From contig NZ_CP109027.1 of the NCBI RefSeq assembly GCF_036226885.1, forward strand, positions 2,542,001 to 2,606,000: a stretch of 64,000 nt of DNA, in the 5' to 3' direction. Under the pieces are notes generated by a model. It saw only the letters and a program-made list of their open reading frames with translations, ran no database searches and had not been told where the DNA came from. Each line of letters starts with the position of its first letter. Position 1 is the first letter of the stretch. The position numbers and the translations under genes are program-made. Origin of the DNA: Streptomyces sp. NBC_00663. Its GTDB lineage: Bacteria > Actinomycetota > Actinomycetes > Streptomycetales > Streptomycetaceae. Positions 18,225 to 26,864 of this stretch are shown in pieces.

Positions 18225-19235
18225 ATGGGGCATGAGGAGATTCATCGGCGTCATCCTGTTCAGCTTCTGGGGCACCGCCCTCATCGCGTGGTCGTGCTGG
18301 CACTCGAAGGCGTCTACCCCTTCGAACTCGGCATCCCGAACCGGGTCTTCGCCTACGCCGACGGACGGTACGACGTGCGAACCTGCACCGTCGACGGGCG
18401 CCCGGTACGCACCAGCGCCGACTTCACGGTGACCGTCGAGCACGGCCCCGAGGCGCTGGAGAGCGCCGACACAGTGGTCATCCCACCGTTCGACCACACC
18501 ATCGTCTCGGACCGGCTGACGGAACCACTGGCGGCCGCGGTCGCCCGGATCCGGCCGGGCACGCGGATCGTGTCCATCTGCACCGGCGCCTTCCTGCTCG
18601 CGGCCGCCGGGCTGCTCGACGGACGGCCCGCGACCACCCACTGGGTGCTGGCCGACGCCTTCCGCCGGCTCTTCCCGAAAGTCGCGCTGGACGCAGAGGT
18701 GCTGTTCGTGGACGACGGCGACATCCTCACCTCGGCCGGGGCCGCGTCCGGCCTGGACGTCTGCCTCCATGTCGTACGCAAGGACCACGGCAGCGCGCTC
18801 GCCAACCGCGTGGCGCGGCGCTGCGTCGTACCGCCGTGGCGGGAGGGCGGCCAGGCGCAGTACATCGAGCAGCCCGTCCCCGACCCGTCCTCGGCGGGAA
18901 CGGCGGCGACCCGGCAGTGGGCCCTGGAGCACCTGGACGAGCCGCTGACGCTCGCGGACCTGGCCGGACACGCGCGGATGAGCGCACGGACCTTCGCGCG
19001 CCGCTTCCAGGAGGAGACCGGCACCAGCCCCGGACGCTGGTTCATTCAGCAACGGGTCCACCGGGCACGGCAGTTGCTCGAGTCCAGCGATCTGTCCGTG
19101 GACCAGATCGCCGGCGAGGTGGGCTTCGCGACGGGAGCCTCGCTGCGGCAGCATCTGCACGCGGCGATCGGGGTGTCCCCGCTGGCCTACCGGCGTACGT
19201 TCCGTACGGCGCCGACGGGCCTGGGCCCCCTATGA
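18225..19235 (+). CDS. GlxA-family transcriptional regulator (DJ-1/PfpI plus AraC HTH)
   Basis: 336 aa. The N-terminal DJ-1/PfpI-like domain (VVVLALEGVYPFELGIPNRV) has the typical nucleophile-elbow region SICTGAFLLAAAGLLDGRPA near 125-145. The C-terminal AraC helix-turn-helix pair follows (TLADLAGHARMSARTFARRF and VDQIAGEVGFATGASLRQH). The arrangement with the divergent oxidoreductase is the usual regulator-target pair, and the palindrome between them is the likely binding site. The ATG at 18225 is chosen; the true start could be a little downstream since the first 18 residues are not conserved in composition. Confidence 0.9.
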   Translation: MGHEEIHRRHPVQLLGHRPHRVVVLALEGVYPFELGIPNRVFAYADGRYDVRTCTVDGRPVRTSADFTVTVEHGPEALESADTVVIPPFDHTIVSDRLTEPLAAAVARIRPGTRIVSICTGAFLLAAAGLLDGRPATTHWVLADAFRRLFPKVALDAEVLFVDDGDILTSAGAASGLDVCLHVVRKDHGSALANRVARRCVVPPWREGGQAQYIEQPVPDPSSAGTAATRQWALEHLDEPLTLADLAGHARMSARTFARRFQEETGTSPGRWFIQQRVHRARQLLESSDLSVDQIAGEVGFATGASLRQHLHAAIGVSPLAYRRTFRTAPTGLGPL

Positions 19236-19409
19236 GCCAGGCCCCCTAACGAGTCCGCTGAAGGGGCACGTCGATGAGGCGCGTTCCGGGAATTCTCGCG
19301 GGCAGGGACCCTCATGGTGGGGTGAGTCCACCGTGTGGACCCAACGTGGCCGGGCGGCAAGGGCGTTGGTGTTGTCGGCGACCGACGGCGGGCTGGACGT
19401 GGGCGAGGC

Positions 19410-19988
19410 TCAGTCGTGCGGTCCGGCGCCGTGCAGGAGTGTGTCGATGACGAGGGTGGCCAGGGCGTCCGGGTCCTGGCCGTCCGGGTCCTGGGCGGCG
19501 TCGGGCCGGTTGATGGCCTCGCTGAGGAGGCCGATGTACACCTGCCGCGTCCACTTGAGGTCCGCGTCCGGGGCGATCAGTCCCTCGCTCTGCGCTCTGC
19601 CGAGGAGGCGGAGGGTGCGGGCATTGATGTCGTCCCAGAGGGCGGCTGCGGTTTCGGTGTGGGGTGTGGCGTGGCTGAGGGTGTACGGCCATGAGGTCTT
19701 GACCTTCAGGACGTTGGCGGTCACCCGGTGGAGGGCGACGAGGGCGGGGGCGGCGTCGGGCCGGGCGTCCTCGATGGCGTCGATGAGCTGCTGCTTCGCG
19801 GAGACGGCCAGCGCCTCCAGGAGTGCCTGCCGGTTGGCGAACCGCCGGTGCACGGTGATACGTGTCAGTCCCGCCGCCTCGGCGATCTGCTCCGTGGAGG
19901 CGCCGGCGTCCTCGGCCAGTACCCGCTCGGCCGCCTCCAGAATCGCGCGCACACTGCGCTCGGCATCTGCCCGCAGTGCTCGGCCCAT
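19410..19988 (-). CDS. TetR-family transcriptional regulator
   Basis: 192 aa. The N-terminal helix-turn-helix ASTEQIAEAAGLTRITVHRR followed by FANRQALLEAL is typical. The C-terminal ligand domain is helical with no recognisable subfamily. No enzyme gene is next to it except a broken methyltransferase. Its upstream region is AT-rich and contains a 17-bp motif also found upstream of the SDR-hydrolase operon near 30.8 kb, which may be its operator (inference). Confidence 0.88.
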   Translation of the reverse strand: MGRALRADAERSVRAILEAAERVLAEDAGASTEQIAEAAGLTRITVHRRFANRQALLEALAVSAKQQLIDAIEDARPDAAPALVALHRVTANVLKVKTSWPYTLSHATPHTETAAALWDDINARTLRLLGRAQSEGLIAPDADLKWTRQVYIGLLSEAINRPDAAQDPDGQDPDALATLVIDTLLHGAGPHD

Positions 19989-20094
19989 GTCTGTCTCCTG
20001 TCGCGTCGTCGGTTCCTGACTTCTCGTAGAGGATACGCGAAAGCTACGAATCCCCCATTAACAGATTCTTACTTGTTTCCGTTTTCACATTAAT

Positions 20095-20111
20095 TGATAC
20101 AGAGGTGAAAC
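20095..20111 (+). promoter_or_regulatory. TGATAC-N5-TGAAAC motif, copy A
   Basis: TGATACAGAGGTGAAAC lies 107 bp upstream of the TetR start. The reverse strand gives GTTTCA-N5-GTATCA, which recurs with the same spacing at 30814-30830. It is adjacent to the 11-mer CATTAATTGAT (20088-20098), whose complement also recurs near 30859. Confidence 0.45.
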
Positions 20112-20244
20112 TGATCAGGGATCATGTCGGTCCTGGGATCGAGAGCTCAAGACCTGCGAGAGCGGCCTGGTTCGTCCTGGCAGATGACCCGGTCGGGCGG
20201 CCAGGAGGACTCGTGACGACACAGCCGATACCTAGCTTCGAGGC

Positions 20245-20745
20245 ATGTCGATCATGCGGGAGTTCCTTCGCCGGACCCGGCTTACCGGTGCCGCCGCTCC
20301 CAGCTCCCCCACACTCGCGCAGGCCATGACCGCCGGTCTGGGCCTTGAACGTGCCGACGCCGTGGTGGAGCTGGGGCCCGGCACCGGCGCGATCACCGGT
20401 GCGTTACCGCGGCGGCCGGCTCCGTGGGCGCCGCCGTCGAGGTGGTCCACGGCTGCGCCGAGGAGCTGGCGACGATCGTCCCGCACCCGGTCGATGTCAT
20501 CGTGTCCGGGCTGCCGTGGATCGTCATGCCGCAGGGGCGGCAACACCGGATCCCCGACGCGGCGGCCGAGGCACTCAACGCGAGCGGCCGGTTCAGCACC
20601 TTCGCGTACGTCCACGCGACGTGGACACCGCACGCCCGACGGTTCGCCGCCGAGCTGACCGCACGCTTCTCCACCGTCGAGCGCAGCCGGGTGGTGTGGC
20701 CGAACGTCTTGCCGGCGTACATCCACCGCGCCGCCATACCCATTC
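20245..20745 (+). pseudogene. Deleted and frameshifted SAM-dependent methyltransferase
   Basis: The first frame (20245 to about 20405) has the N-terminus of a phospholipid N-methyltransferase/rRNA dimethylase-like enzyme, ending with the SAM motif VVELGPGTGAITGAL. A different frame from about 20430 continues with VEVVHGCAEELATIVPHPVD, VIVSGLPWIVMPQ and FSTFAYVHATWTPHARRFAA. Roughly 35-40 residues between motif I and motif II expected in the family are missing, together with a frame change, so a small internal deletion killed the gene. A TTA leucine codon also sits in the first frame (ITGALP). Confidence 0.75.
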
Positions 20746-20895
20746 ACAAGAGGTCACCGGCGACAGCCTCCGGAGACACCTTGACGATGCCCCCTTTACC
20801 GCCGACAGCGATACCGGCCGCGCCTACGGCTCGCCAAGGCGAAGGAATCCCCCCGCGAATTTATCCATATCAGCACTTCAGTACGGGAACACACT

Positions 20896-21729
20896 ATGAC
20901 TCAGCACAGCATGTTCAGCATCGAGACCGTGGCGCCGAAGATCCGCAAGGTCACCTTCTCAAATCCTCCCGTGAACGTCGTCGGCGCGGACACCGTCACT
21001 CAACTGGTCGACGTCGTCGATGAGCTGAGCCGGGACGAGCAGGCTCAGGTCGTCATTTTCGACAGCGGTATCCCCGGGTACTTCTTCAACCATGCCGATC
21101 TCGGCCAGGTGCCCGACCTTCTGGCGCTGAACAGCGCTGACGGGACTCCGACGTGGGTCGACCTGGTCACGAGCCTGACCAGTGCCCCGTTCGTCAGCAT
21201 CGCCTCCATCCGCGGGCGCACGCGGGGCGGCGGGGACGAGATCACCCTGGCCTTCGACCTGCGCTACGCCAGCCGCGAGGAAGCGTTCTTCTGCCAGCCC
21301 GAGGTCGCGATCGGTATCGTCCCCGGCGGTGGCGGCAGCGACCGTCTGGCCCGGCTGCTCGGGCGGGACCGCGCGCTCGAAGCGATCCTCACCAGCCAGG
21401 ACTTCAACGCCGATACGGCCGAGCGGTACGGATGGGTGACCCGCGCTCTGCCCGACGCCGAACTCGACGACTTCGTGAGCGGCGTGGCAGCGCGCATCGC
21501 CTCCTTCGACAAGCAGTCCGTCCTGGCCGCCAAGGCGCAGATCAACCGGTCGACTCTGCCGCCGGTGGCCGATCTGCGAGCGTCCTGGGCGGAGTTCGCG
21601 GAATCGGTCAACTGGCCGGGATTCCAGGCGCGCATCCCGCAGCTTGGAAAGGCCATCGCTGAAATCGGGCTTGAGGAGATCGAGCGAAACCTGGGCCATT
21701 ACGCCAGCCTCATCAACGAACAGGCATAA
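20896..21729 (+). CDS. Enoyl-CoA hydratase/isomerase (crotonase) family protein
   Basis: 277 aa. Crotonase signatures: the oxyanion-hole region SIASIRGRTRGGGDEITLAF near 95-115 and QPEVAIGIVPGGGGSDRLAR near 135-153, with a Glu in the usual second catalytic region. The first Glu position reads GGGDE, so a catalytic acid is plausible but hydratase versus isomerase versus hydrolase cannot be decided. The C-terminal helical part is complete. It stands alone after the broken methyltransferase. The ATG start is weakly supported by a GGGA upstream. Confidence 0.88.
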   Translation: MTQHSMFSIETVAPKIRKVTFSNPPVNVVGADTVTQLVDVVDELSRDEQAQVVIFDSGIPGYFFNHADLGQVPDLLALNSADGTPTWVDLVTSLTSAPFVSIASIRGRTRGGGDEITLAFDLRYASREEAFFCQPEVAIGIVPGGGGSDRLARLLGRDRALEAILTSQDFNADTAERYGWVTRALPDAELDDFVSGVAARIASFDKQSVLAAKAQINRSTLPPVADLRASWAEFAESVNWPGFQARIPQLGKAIAEIGLEEIERNLGHYASLINEQA

Positions 21730-21871
21730 GCGCGTCCCACGGTGCGGGCCCTGCTGGTGCTGACGAACCGGGAAGTCGCCCGCTGATGGATGATCTTTTC
21801 GCTGGACTACTTCCTCGGACCTGCCCGAGCCTCCCGACGCCTACGCACACCAGGCCATCAGACGTGCACTT

Positions 21872-22255
21872 TCACGATGCACCGTGCGCAACTGTGTCAG
21901 GCGTTGTTAGGAGCCGTGCCACAGCGCAGGAATAGACATAGTTGGCTTTCATTCCCATTCCCCCGCTCCATGTGAATTTTCCCCACTGGCCGTGATGGAT
22001 CCAGACGCATTCCGGATCAAAGCTGTAATCGACCTGCACGGTCGCGTAGATGGGGCGGTGACAGTCGTTCAGAACATACGCCCGCCAGGCGTGACTGACC
22101 GGGGAGTAGTGCTCGCTGGTGATGGCAGCACAGTTGAGCCGCGTCTCCGCCGTGGAACTCGGGCCGGGAGGCGGCGAGGACTCAGCCGCAGCAGGGCAGG
22201 CCCCGATAAACGACAGCGCCAGGCTGATAGCTAGCACGGATGCCGAAACCCGCAT
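21872..22255 (-). CDS. Small secreted protein with two probable disulphides
   Basis: 127 aa, not recognised. A signal peptide (RVSASVLAISLALSFIGACPAAAE) is followed by a short Pro/Ser linker and a compact domain with four cysteines (LNCAAIT, LNDCHRP, DPECVWIH, YSCAVAR) and many aromatics (WRAYVLND, HHGQWGKFTWSGG). The ATG at 22255 is preferred over a GTG two codons upstream because GGAAGG lies 7-8 nt before it. It lies near another small secreted cysteine protein (22586-22906); they are not obviously homologous but are of similar build. Confidence 0.7.
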   Translation of the reverse strand: MRVSASVLAISLALSFIGACPAAAESSPPPGPSSTAETRLNCAAITSEHYSPVSHAWRAYVLNDCHRPIYATVQVDYSFDPECVWIHHGQWGKFTWSGGMGMKANYVYSCAVARLLTTPDTVAHGAS

Positions 22256-22585
22256 GATCACCTTCCTTCGTCCGTGCCCGACACCTCGCCAGGTAGTGGG
22301 GATACTGCCCCGGGGACCGCAGCCAATTGCTACTCAAGCGGGTGAATCTGTTGAATGTGCGTCGCTTCGCGCCGTTACTGACCGGTGCAGGCTTGCGGGA
22401 TGTACGGCTCCGCCTGGCTCTCGAATGCGCGACGTCGACCGGCCCCGTCGAGCCCCCCTGCCGGCAGGGGGCGATGCGCGGGCGCCATACCCAGCGTCCA
22501 TCATGACCAGGACCTCCGGCGCCCACCTGCCACTCGCCAGCGGGACTGGTGGGCGGTGTGGAGACGACCATGCATGTCCATCGGA
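22256..22585. other. Gap between two secreted-protein genes
   Basis: 330 bp. No credible coding frame or structured repeat seen. It should contain the promoter of the 22255 gene. Confidence 0.4.
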
Positions 22586-22906
22586 TCAGTACGCGTAAGC
22601 AGCGGCCGACGCGTCCGCACCGGGATAGTCGTAGGCCCGGACGGAGCACGAGTTGCGTACCCAGCCGGTATCGACATGGACACGGCCGTGGGAGGCAATG
22701 CAGCGGGACCAGTTCGTTGGGCAATTCCAGCTCTTCGCACTCGACTCGGCCCCCGTCCGTACGTCCGCTCGATACTGGAATTGGCACCCGTCATCATCTC
22801 CGGCGAAGGCGGGTGCTGCTGCGGTAGGCCCGGCTAGCGCACCGGCTACCAAAATCACCGCCGACAGCGCAGTGCTTGTCCGCTTGCGGGCAAATAAATT
22901 CGCCAT
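22586..22906 (-). CDS. Small secreted protein with a TTA codon
   Basis: 106 aa, not recognised. The N-terminus is a classic signal peptide (KRTSTALSAVILVAGALAG, ending near APAFA) and the mature part carries four cysteines (DGCQFQY, WNCPTNW, SRCIASH, NSCSVRA). The ATG follows GAGG. Leu4 is encoded by TTA (22895-22897), the codon read by the bldA tRNA in Streptomyces, so translation may be limited to late growth. Codons 2-5 are unusually AT-rich. The tail YDYPGADASAAAYAY is low complexity. Confidence 0.72.
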   Translation of the reverse strand: MANLFARKRTSTALSAVILVAGALAGPTAAAPAFAGDDDGCQFQYRADVRTGAESSAKSWNCPTNWSRCIASHGRVHVDTGWVRNSCSVRAYDYPGADASAAAYAY

Positions 22907-23061
22907 GGAGCATCCTCAAAGTTCGCAGTGTCAGATTTGAACTCGTACTCACGACTGCCAACTATCCGTGCTGATTCCCCACCACTGCAGCAGTACGGTC
23001 CTCCGTTCACCCGGAGGAGGTATCCAGTAGGCGGGAGCGCCTCCATCGAACCGAGCATGCA

Positions 23062-24039
23062 TCACGCCTGGCGGTCGGGGTTCATGAAGTGCTCCTGAGC
23101 CTGAGCACTGGGCACCATGACCTTCAGGTAGGGGTCCCAGTACCAGGACCGTTCGGAAGCCGTCCAGGACTCGAACGAGTGCCCCTTGTAGTCGATCGTC
23201 TCGCTGCCCGTTTCCCCGTCACATTCCCAGTCCAGGTGCAGCCGCCAGGTTGTTTCATAACCTTCACTCAGGTTCAGCACCTGCAACATCTTCTTCTCGC
23301 CCTTGCTCACCTTGAGGGATCGCCGACGCAGTTCTGGGAGAGGCTTAAAGTCCATCGCGGTTGGCTTGCATACGACTCGAGCGCCTGGGGCGAGAGGAAC
23401 CCCGAGGTCCAAGGCGAAGTAGTCGTCCGTGGGGCCTGATCCCTTGCCATAGGTGGGGAGCAGGCACGGCACACCAGAAGGGCGACGCTTCTGTGAGGCG
23501 ACCTCTGCCCAAAGGTTGCTGATCAACACGTCCTTATCCGAGCCCGCTGTCACGGCGAGTCCGATGACCATGGGGCTGGGAAAGGAACCGATCGAGATGA
23601 GGGCAGTGGACTCACTCTGCGGCGGATCGTGGCGGGAAGCCTTGAGGAGGGCCGCCGTTGCCTTCGGCAAGGACTTCTCTCCCTCGGGCAGCTTCCAAGG
23701 GCTCGGCCAGAGCGTGATGTCTGGAACGGCGACTTCAATCAGAGGATTTGGCTCTTCTTTAGCCATGGTCTTGTCTTTCAGGAAGCTCATGGAGCTGTGG
23801 AAGCCGTCGGTCAGGAGATCGACGCATGCCGTGGCCAGACCGGCGCCAAGTGTTCCGAGGAAAGCGGCGGTCACGAATCGGCGCCGAGCAATTCGGGAGC
23901 GTTCTTCATCTGACAGGCCGCGAGAGGAAGATTGTTGAGGCGGCGTGGTCGGCGACGTTGTGGTACTCCCAGCCCTGGCCGCAGGAACGTTGTCGGGCCT
24001 TGCCTCGGTGGTTGCGCGTGCGCCATCGCGATCGTTCAT
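23062..24039 (-). CDS. Membrane-anchored extracytoplasmic protein of unknown function
   Basis: 325 aa, not recognised. A cytoplasmic Ser/Thr/Pro-rich N-terminus is followed by an arginine cluster and one hydrophobic helix (IARRRFVTAAFLGTLGAGLA, about residues 50-70), either a single membrane anchor or a Tat-type signal (RRxFV). The rest is a soluble, beta-rich-looking domain with two cysteines. ATG 24039 is preferred; the frame is open to 24135. GGAGG is 12 nt upstream, rather far. A 46-aa membrane protein gene lies 165 bp upstream on the same strand. Confidence 0.62.
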   Translation of the reverse strand: MNDRDGARATTEARPDNVPAARAGSTTTSPTTPPQQSSSRGLSDEERSRIARRRFVTAAFLGTLGAGLATACVDLLTDGFHSSMSFLKDKTMAKEEPNPLIEVAVPDITLWPSPWKLPEGEKSLPKATAALLKASRHDPPQSESTALISIGSFPSPMVIGLAVTAGSDKDVLISNLWAEVASQKRRPSGVPCLLPTYGKGSGPTDDYFALDLGVPLAPGARVVCKPTAMDFKPLPELRRRSLKVSKGEKKMLQVLNLSEGYETTWRLHLDWECDGETGSETIDYKGHSFESWTASERSWYWDPYLKVMVPSAQAQEHFMNPDRQA

Positions 24040-24204
24040 GTGCTGATAACGCCTCCAGTGAAAGCGGAGTACCGTGACGAACTGGCGCGTAGGTGCACAG
24101 GGGGCGGGCGATGGGCGCAAGTAAGCACGGTGCATCGTGAAGAGTGCACGTCTGATGGGGGTCCCTGAGCACGCTGTCGAGTTGCCGGGGCTGGTGCCGG
24201 CGGG

Positions 24205-24345
24205 TCAGTCCGATAGGACCTCTTCGGGGATGGCCTGTTCTGGCTGGGGCGACTGTGGCGGCGGGAACATGTGATCTTCTAGCGCGGCCAGCGCGGACAC
24301 CATGAGGAACAGCATCACCGGGATGAGAAGGGCTATCAGGATCAC
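24205..24345 (-). CDS. 46-aa single-helix membrane protein
   Basis: GTG 24345 follows GGGGGAGG at a good distance. The peptide is a hydrophobic helix (VILIALLIPVMLFLMVSALA) then an acidic, proline-rich tail (FPPPQSPQPEQAIPEEVLSD). Such tiny proteins with a helix and a PPP-rich acidic tail occur in several Streptomyces, to my memory without known function. Clean start, ribosome binding site and topology support a real gene. It may be in a unit with the membrane-anchored protein downstream. Confidence 0.6.
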   Translation of the reverse strand: MILIALLIPVMLFLMVSALAALEDHMFPPPQSPQPEQAIPEEVLSD

Positions 24346-24639
24346 GATGCCTCCCCCGCAGAGCAGTGATCACAGCTGTTGCCTGGCAGCCTGGTCACGC
24401 TCACCGTGCCGCCGAACGGGGTACGCCGCACACCAGAGCGAGGCTGGCGTAGGCCGATTGGGTGACTACCACGACGTTGGCATGTAGCAGCTGCACCGAG
24501 ATGCCGCATTCGGGTGAACATGTTTACCTGAAAGAGGAGGAGATCACTGATCGGCGAACCCGTACCGTCGAGAAATCGAGGCACGAAGGAGCAGGTCGAA
24601 TGCGTCGTCGCCTTACGAAAACTGCGCTGTCCGGAGCGG

Positions 24640-25253
24640 CGCATCTTGGGATCGGTTGAGACCTCGTCACGGTACCTGGCCGAAACACGGGTCAGAGCCG
24701 CGTAGTAACGGCTGCGGTGCGTGACCAGCCTGGGTGTCCCGGTGGTTCCGCCGGTGTAGAGCAGTGTCGCGGCATGGCGGCCGTCGGCTGCCTCGTGCGG
24801 CACGAGGTCGGTATGGTCCGGGGCCACAGCAAGGAAGTCCGTCGCCAGTGCCGACCGGCTGAGACCGAAGACGTGGGGGACATCGACCCGTCCAGTGATC
24901 TGCCGGGCCCGTTCCTCGAGGCCGGGATCGAAGAAGAGGGCCTTGACCTGGGCGCGTTGGACGAACGCCGCCAGCTCGCTGTTGCCGGGCTCGGGCGGTA
25001 CGAAGACCAGCCGGCAGCCCGCGAAATGCACGGCCAGCATCAGCAGGAGAGCTTCGGGCGAGTTCTCCACGAAGAGGGCGACCCCGTCGCCGTTCCCCAA
25101 CCGGGTGTCTCTCAGGACTGCGACGTACCGGAGAACCATTCTCAGAGCCTCCGTGCCGCTGATCCGCCGCGTCCCGGAGACGATCGCGTCTCGACTGCCG
25201 GTCGCCTTCAGCCGGGCCAGCACGTTGACGGTGTAGTTCTCGATGGAATTCAT
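24640..25253 (-). pseudogene. 3'-truncated acyl-CoA synthetase (AMP-forming)
   Basis: The first about 200 residues match the N-terminus of an ANL-family ligase: GDGVALFVENSPEALLLMLA and the ATP-binding loop ATLLYTGGTTGTPRLVTH. After about SRYYAALTRVSARYRDE the frame runs into unrelated Arg/Ser-rich sequence to a stop at 24342, and the remaining two thirds, including the hinge and catalytic lysine, are missing. It is a deletion remnant. ATG 25253 is probably the original start. Confidence 0.75.
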
Positions 25254-25398
25254 TGCCCTGTTCTGTCGCGAGAGGACGAGAAGAGACGGCTGGTCCGGCC
25301 GGCCAAGGTGTCACGGCATGTTCCGCGTTGACAGCGCCGAGACCGGCACCGGCACCTCGCCTCGGATCCGGTCGGAGCCCGGCAACGCTCCGCCGTGT

Positions 25399-25439
25399 GG
25401 CCGTACCCCGCCGGGCTCCGTGCCAGGCGGGGTACGGCC
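25399..25439. terminator. Strong hairpin downstream of the secreted hydrolase
   Basis: A perfect 14-bp stem (GGCCGTACCCCGCC / GGCGGGGTACGGCC) with a 13-nt loop lies 64 bp after the stop of the minus-strand hydrolase and before the truncated ligase start. Confidence 0.8.
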
Positions 25440-25502
25440 CGGTCGGCGGTCACCGTGCCCGTCGGCGTGGGCGTTGGCGACCGTCTCGCGGCGGATGTGC
25501 TG

Positions 25503-26513
25503 TCAGCGGTCGAGGAAGGTGTTCACCTCGGTGCCGAACTTGACGGCGTACTGGTAGAGGAAGCCGTGGCCGGCGTCCGGGTAGATGTGCAGCTGGGCGT
25601 TGGGGAGGTACTTGGCCAGCAGGTGGGAGTTCTCGGCGGGCATCAGGATGTCGCTCTCGCCGTCGGCGACCAGGACCGGCTGGAAGAGGGACTTCAGGCG
25701 GACCATCTTGGACTTGTCGGTGATGCCCCATTCGGACCACGCGGTGAGCTGGTGGTCGCGGGTGGCGAGGCTTGTGGGGGCGTCGGGGTCGGTGGTGCGC
25801 TGCCCGAGGCGTTGCAGGAATTGTGTGCCCGCGGCCTGGCTGGTGGGGGTGTTCTTGAAGAACAGGAAGAGGTAGTCCTCGGGGCCGGGATTGTCCTTCA
25901 GGCTGTGCTGCAGGATGTTGGGGTCGGAAGCGCGCTGGTTCACTCCGCCCTGGGGGCCGGTGGCGGCCAGGACGACGCGGCGGACCTGCCAGGGGCGGCG
26001 CAGGGCGACCTCCTGGGCGACCTCGCCGCCGAGGGAGAAGCCGAGCAGGTCGTAGCGGGGCAGCTTGAGGGCGTCGATGAAGTCGATGGCGTCCAGGGCC
26101 ATCTGCTGGTTCGTGCTGGGGGTGGTGCCGGTGGAGCCGCCGACGCCGACGTTGTCCACGAGGATGACCTCGCGCTTGGCGGCGATGGTGTCGATGAGCT
26201 TGGGGTCCCAGCTGTCGAGGTTGCCGCGGAAGTGCTGGAGGAAGACCAGGGGCACGCTGCCCGCGCTGGGGTGGCCGAAGCGGCGGTACTGGTAGGTGAC
26301 GCCGTTGGCGGCCTTGACGCGCAAGTTGGGGGCGGTGCTGGCGCTTACCGCGTTCTGCGTCTGGGTGACCGCGTGCCCCGTGCCGCTGGAGCTGCTGCTC
26401 ACGGCGTTGGCCATGCTCGGTGCCGTGGCGGCGACGGCCGCGACGACCGACATGGTGACCAGCGCCATCGCGGTGCGCCGGGAGATACGGGTACGTCGGT
26501 TGGTTGAGGACAT
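25503..26513 (-). CDS. Secreted alpha/beta hydrolase
   Basis: 336 aa. ATG 26513 follows AAGGAAA. The N-terminus SRRTAMALVTMSVVAAVA, ending APSMANA, resembles a Tat signal peptide. The catalytic triad is visible: Ser160 in LGFSLGGEV, Asp in VADGESDIL and His in PDAGHGFLYQ near the C-terminus. GNLDSWDPKLIDTIAA precedes the oxyanion region as in haloperoxidase/hydrolase relatives. It resembles the cytoplasmic hydrolase at 29068 (same DSWDP/DWWDP and DNVGVGGSTG/DYLGTGYTTG pattern), suggesting paralogy. The substrate is unknown. Confidence 0.88.
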   Translation of the reverse strand: MSSTNRRTRISRRTAMALVTMSVVAAVAATAPSMANAVSSSSSGTGHAVTQTQNAVSASTAPNLRVKAANGVTYQYRRFGHPSAGSVPLVFLQHFRGNLDSWDPKLIDTIAAKREVILVDNVGVGGSTGTTPSTNQQMALDAIDFIDALKLPRYDLLGFSLGGEVAQEVALRRPWQVRRVVLAATGPQGGVNQRASDPNILQHSLKDNPGPEDYLFLFFKNTPTSQAAGTQFLQRLGQRTTDPDAPTSLATRDHQLTAWSEWGITDKSKMVRLKSLFQPVLVADGESDILMPAENSHLLAKYLPNAQLHIYPDAGHGFLYQYAVKFGTEVNTFLDR

Positions 26514-26864
26514 GCGATTTCCTTGAGTCGGGCCGGAGGTCTTCCCCGGCGCGTTGAACTGGCCGTGCGCTGCGCGTACGGGTGTCTGCGGGGCGCACGG
26601 ATCGTGAAGCTGTTTCTGACCCGGCGACCTCGTCAAGCCGGGCCCGTCGCCGTAGGGTCTGAAGGCCCCGATGGATCCTGTGAGCGGTCGCAGGGCGCAC
26701 CGGAGGTCATGGTCTGCGCGGGGAGCTGGGAGCGACGACGCCGGTGAGCCGGGGGCGGCGCAGGAACTCCCGCATGATCGACATGCCCAGAAACTAGGGA
26801 GCGGCTGTGTCGTCGGGCGTCATCCCGGGCGCCCGGCAGGGTCATCCGCCAGGCCGACACCGAG
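26514..26864. other. Gap between hydrolase and response regulator
   Basis: 351 bp. No gene or clear structured element seen; it should hold the hydrolase promoter. Confidence 0.4.
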
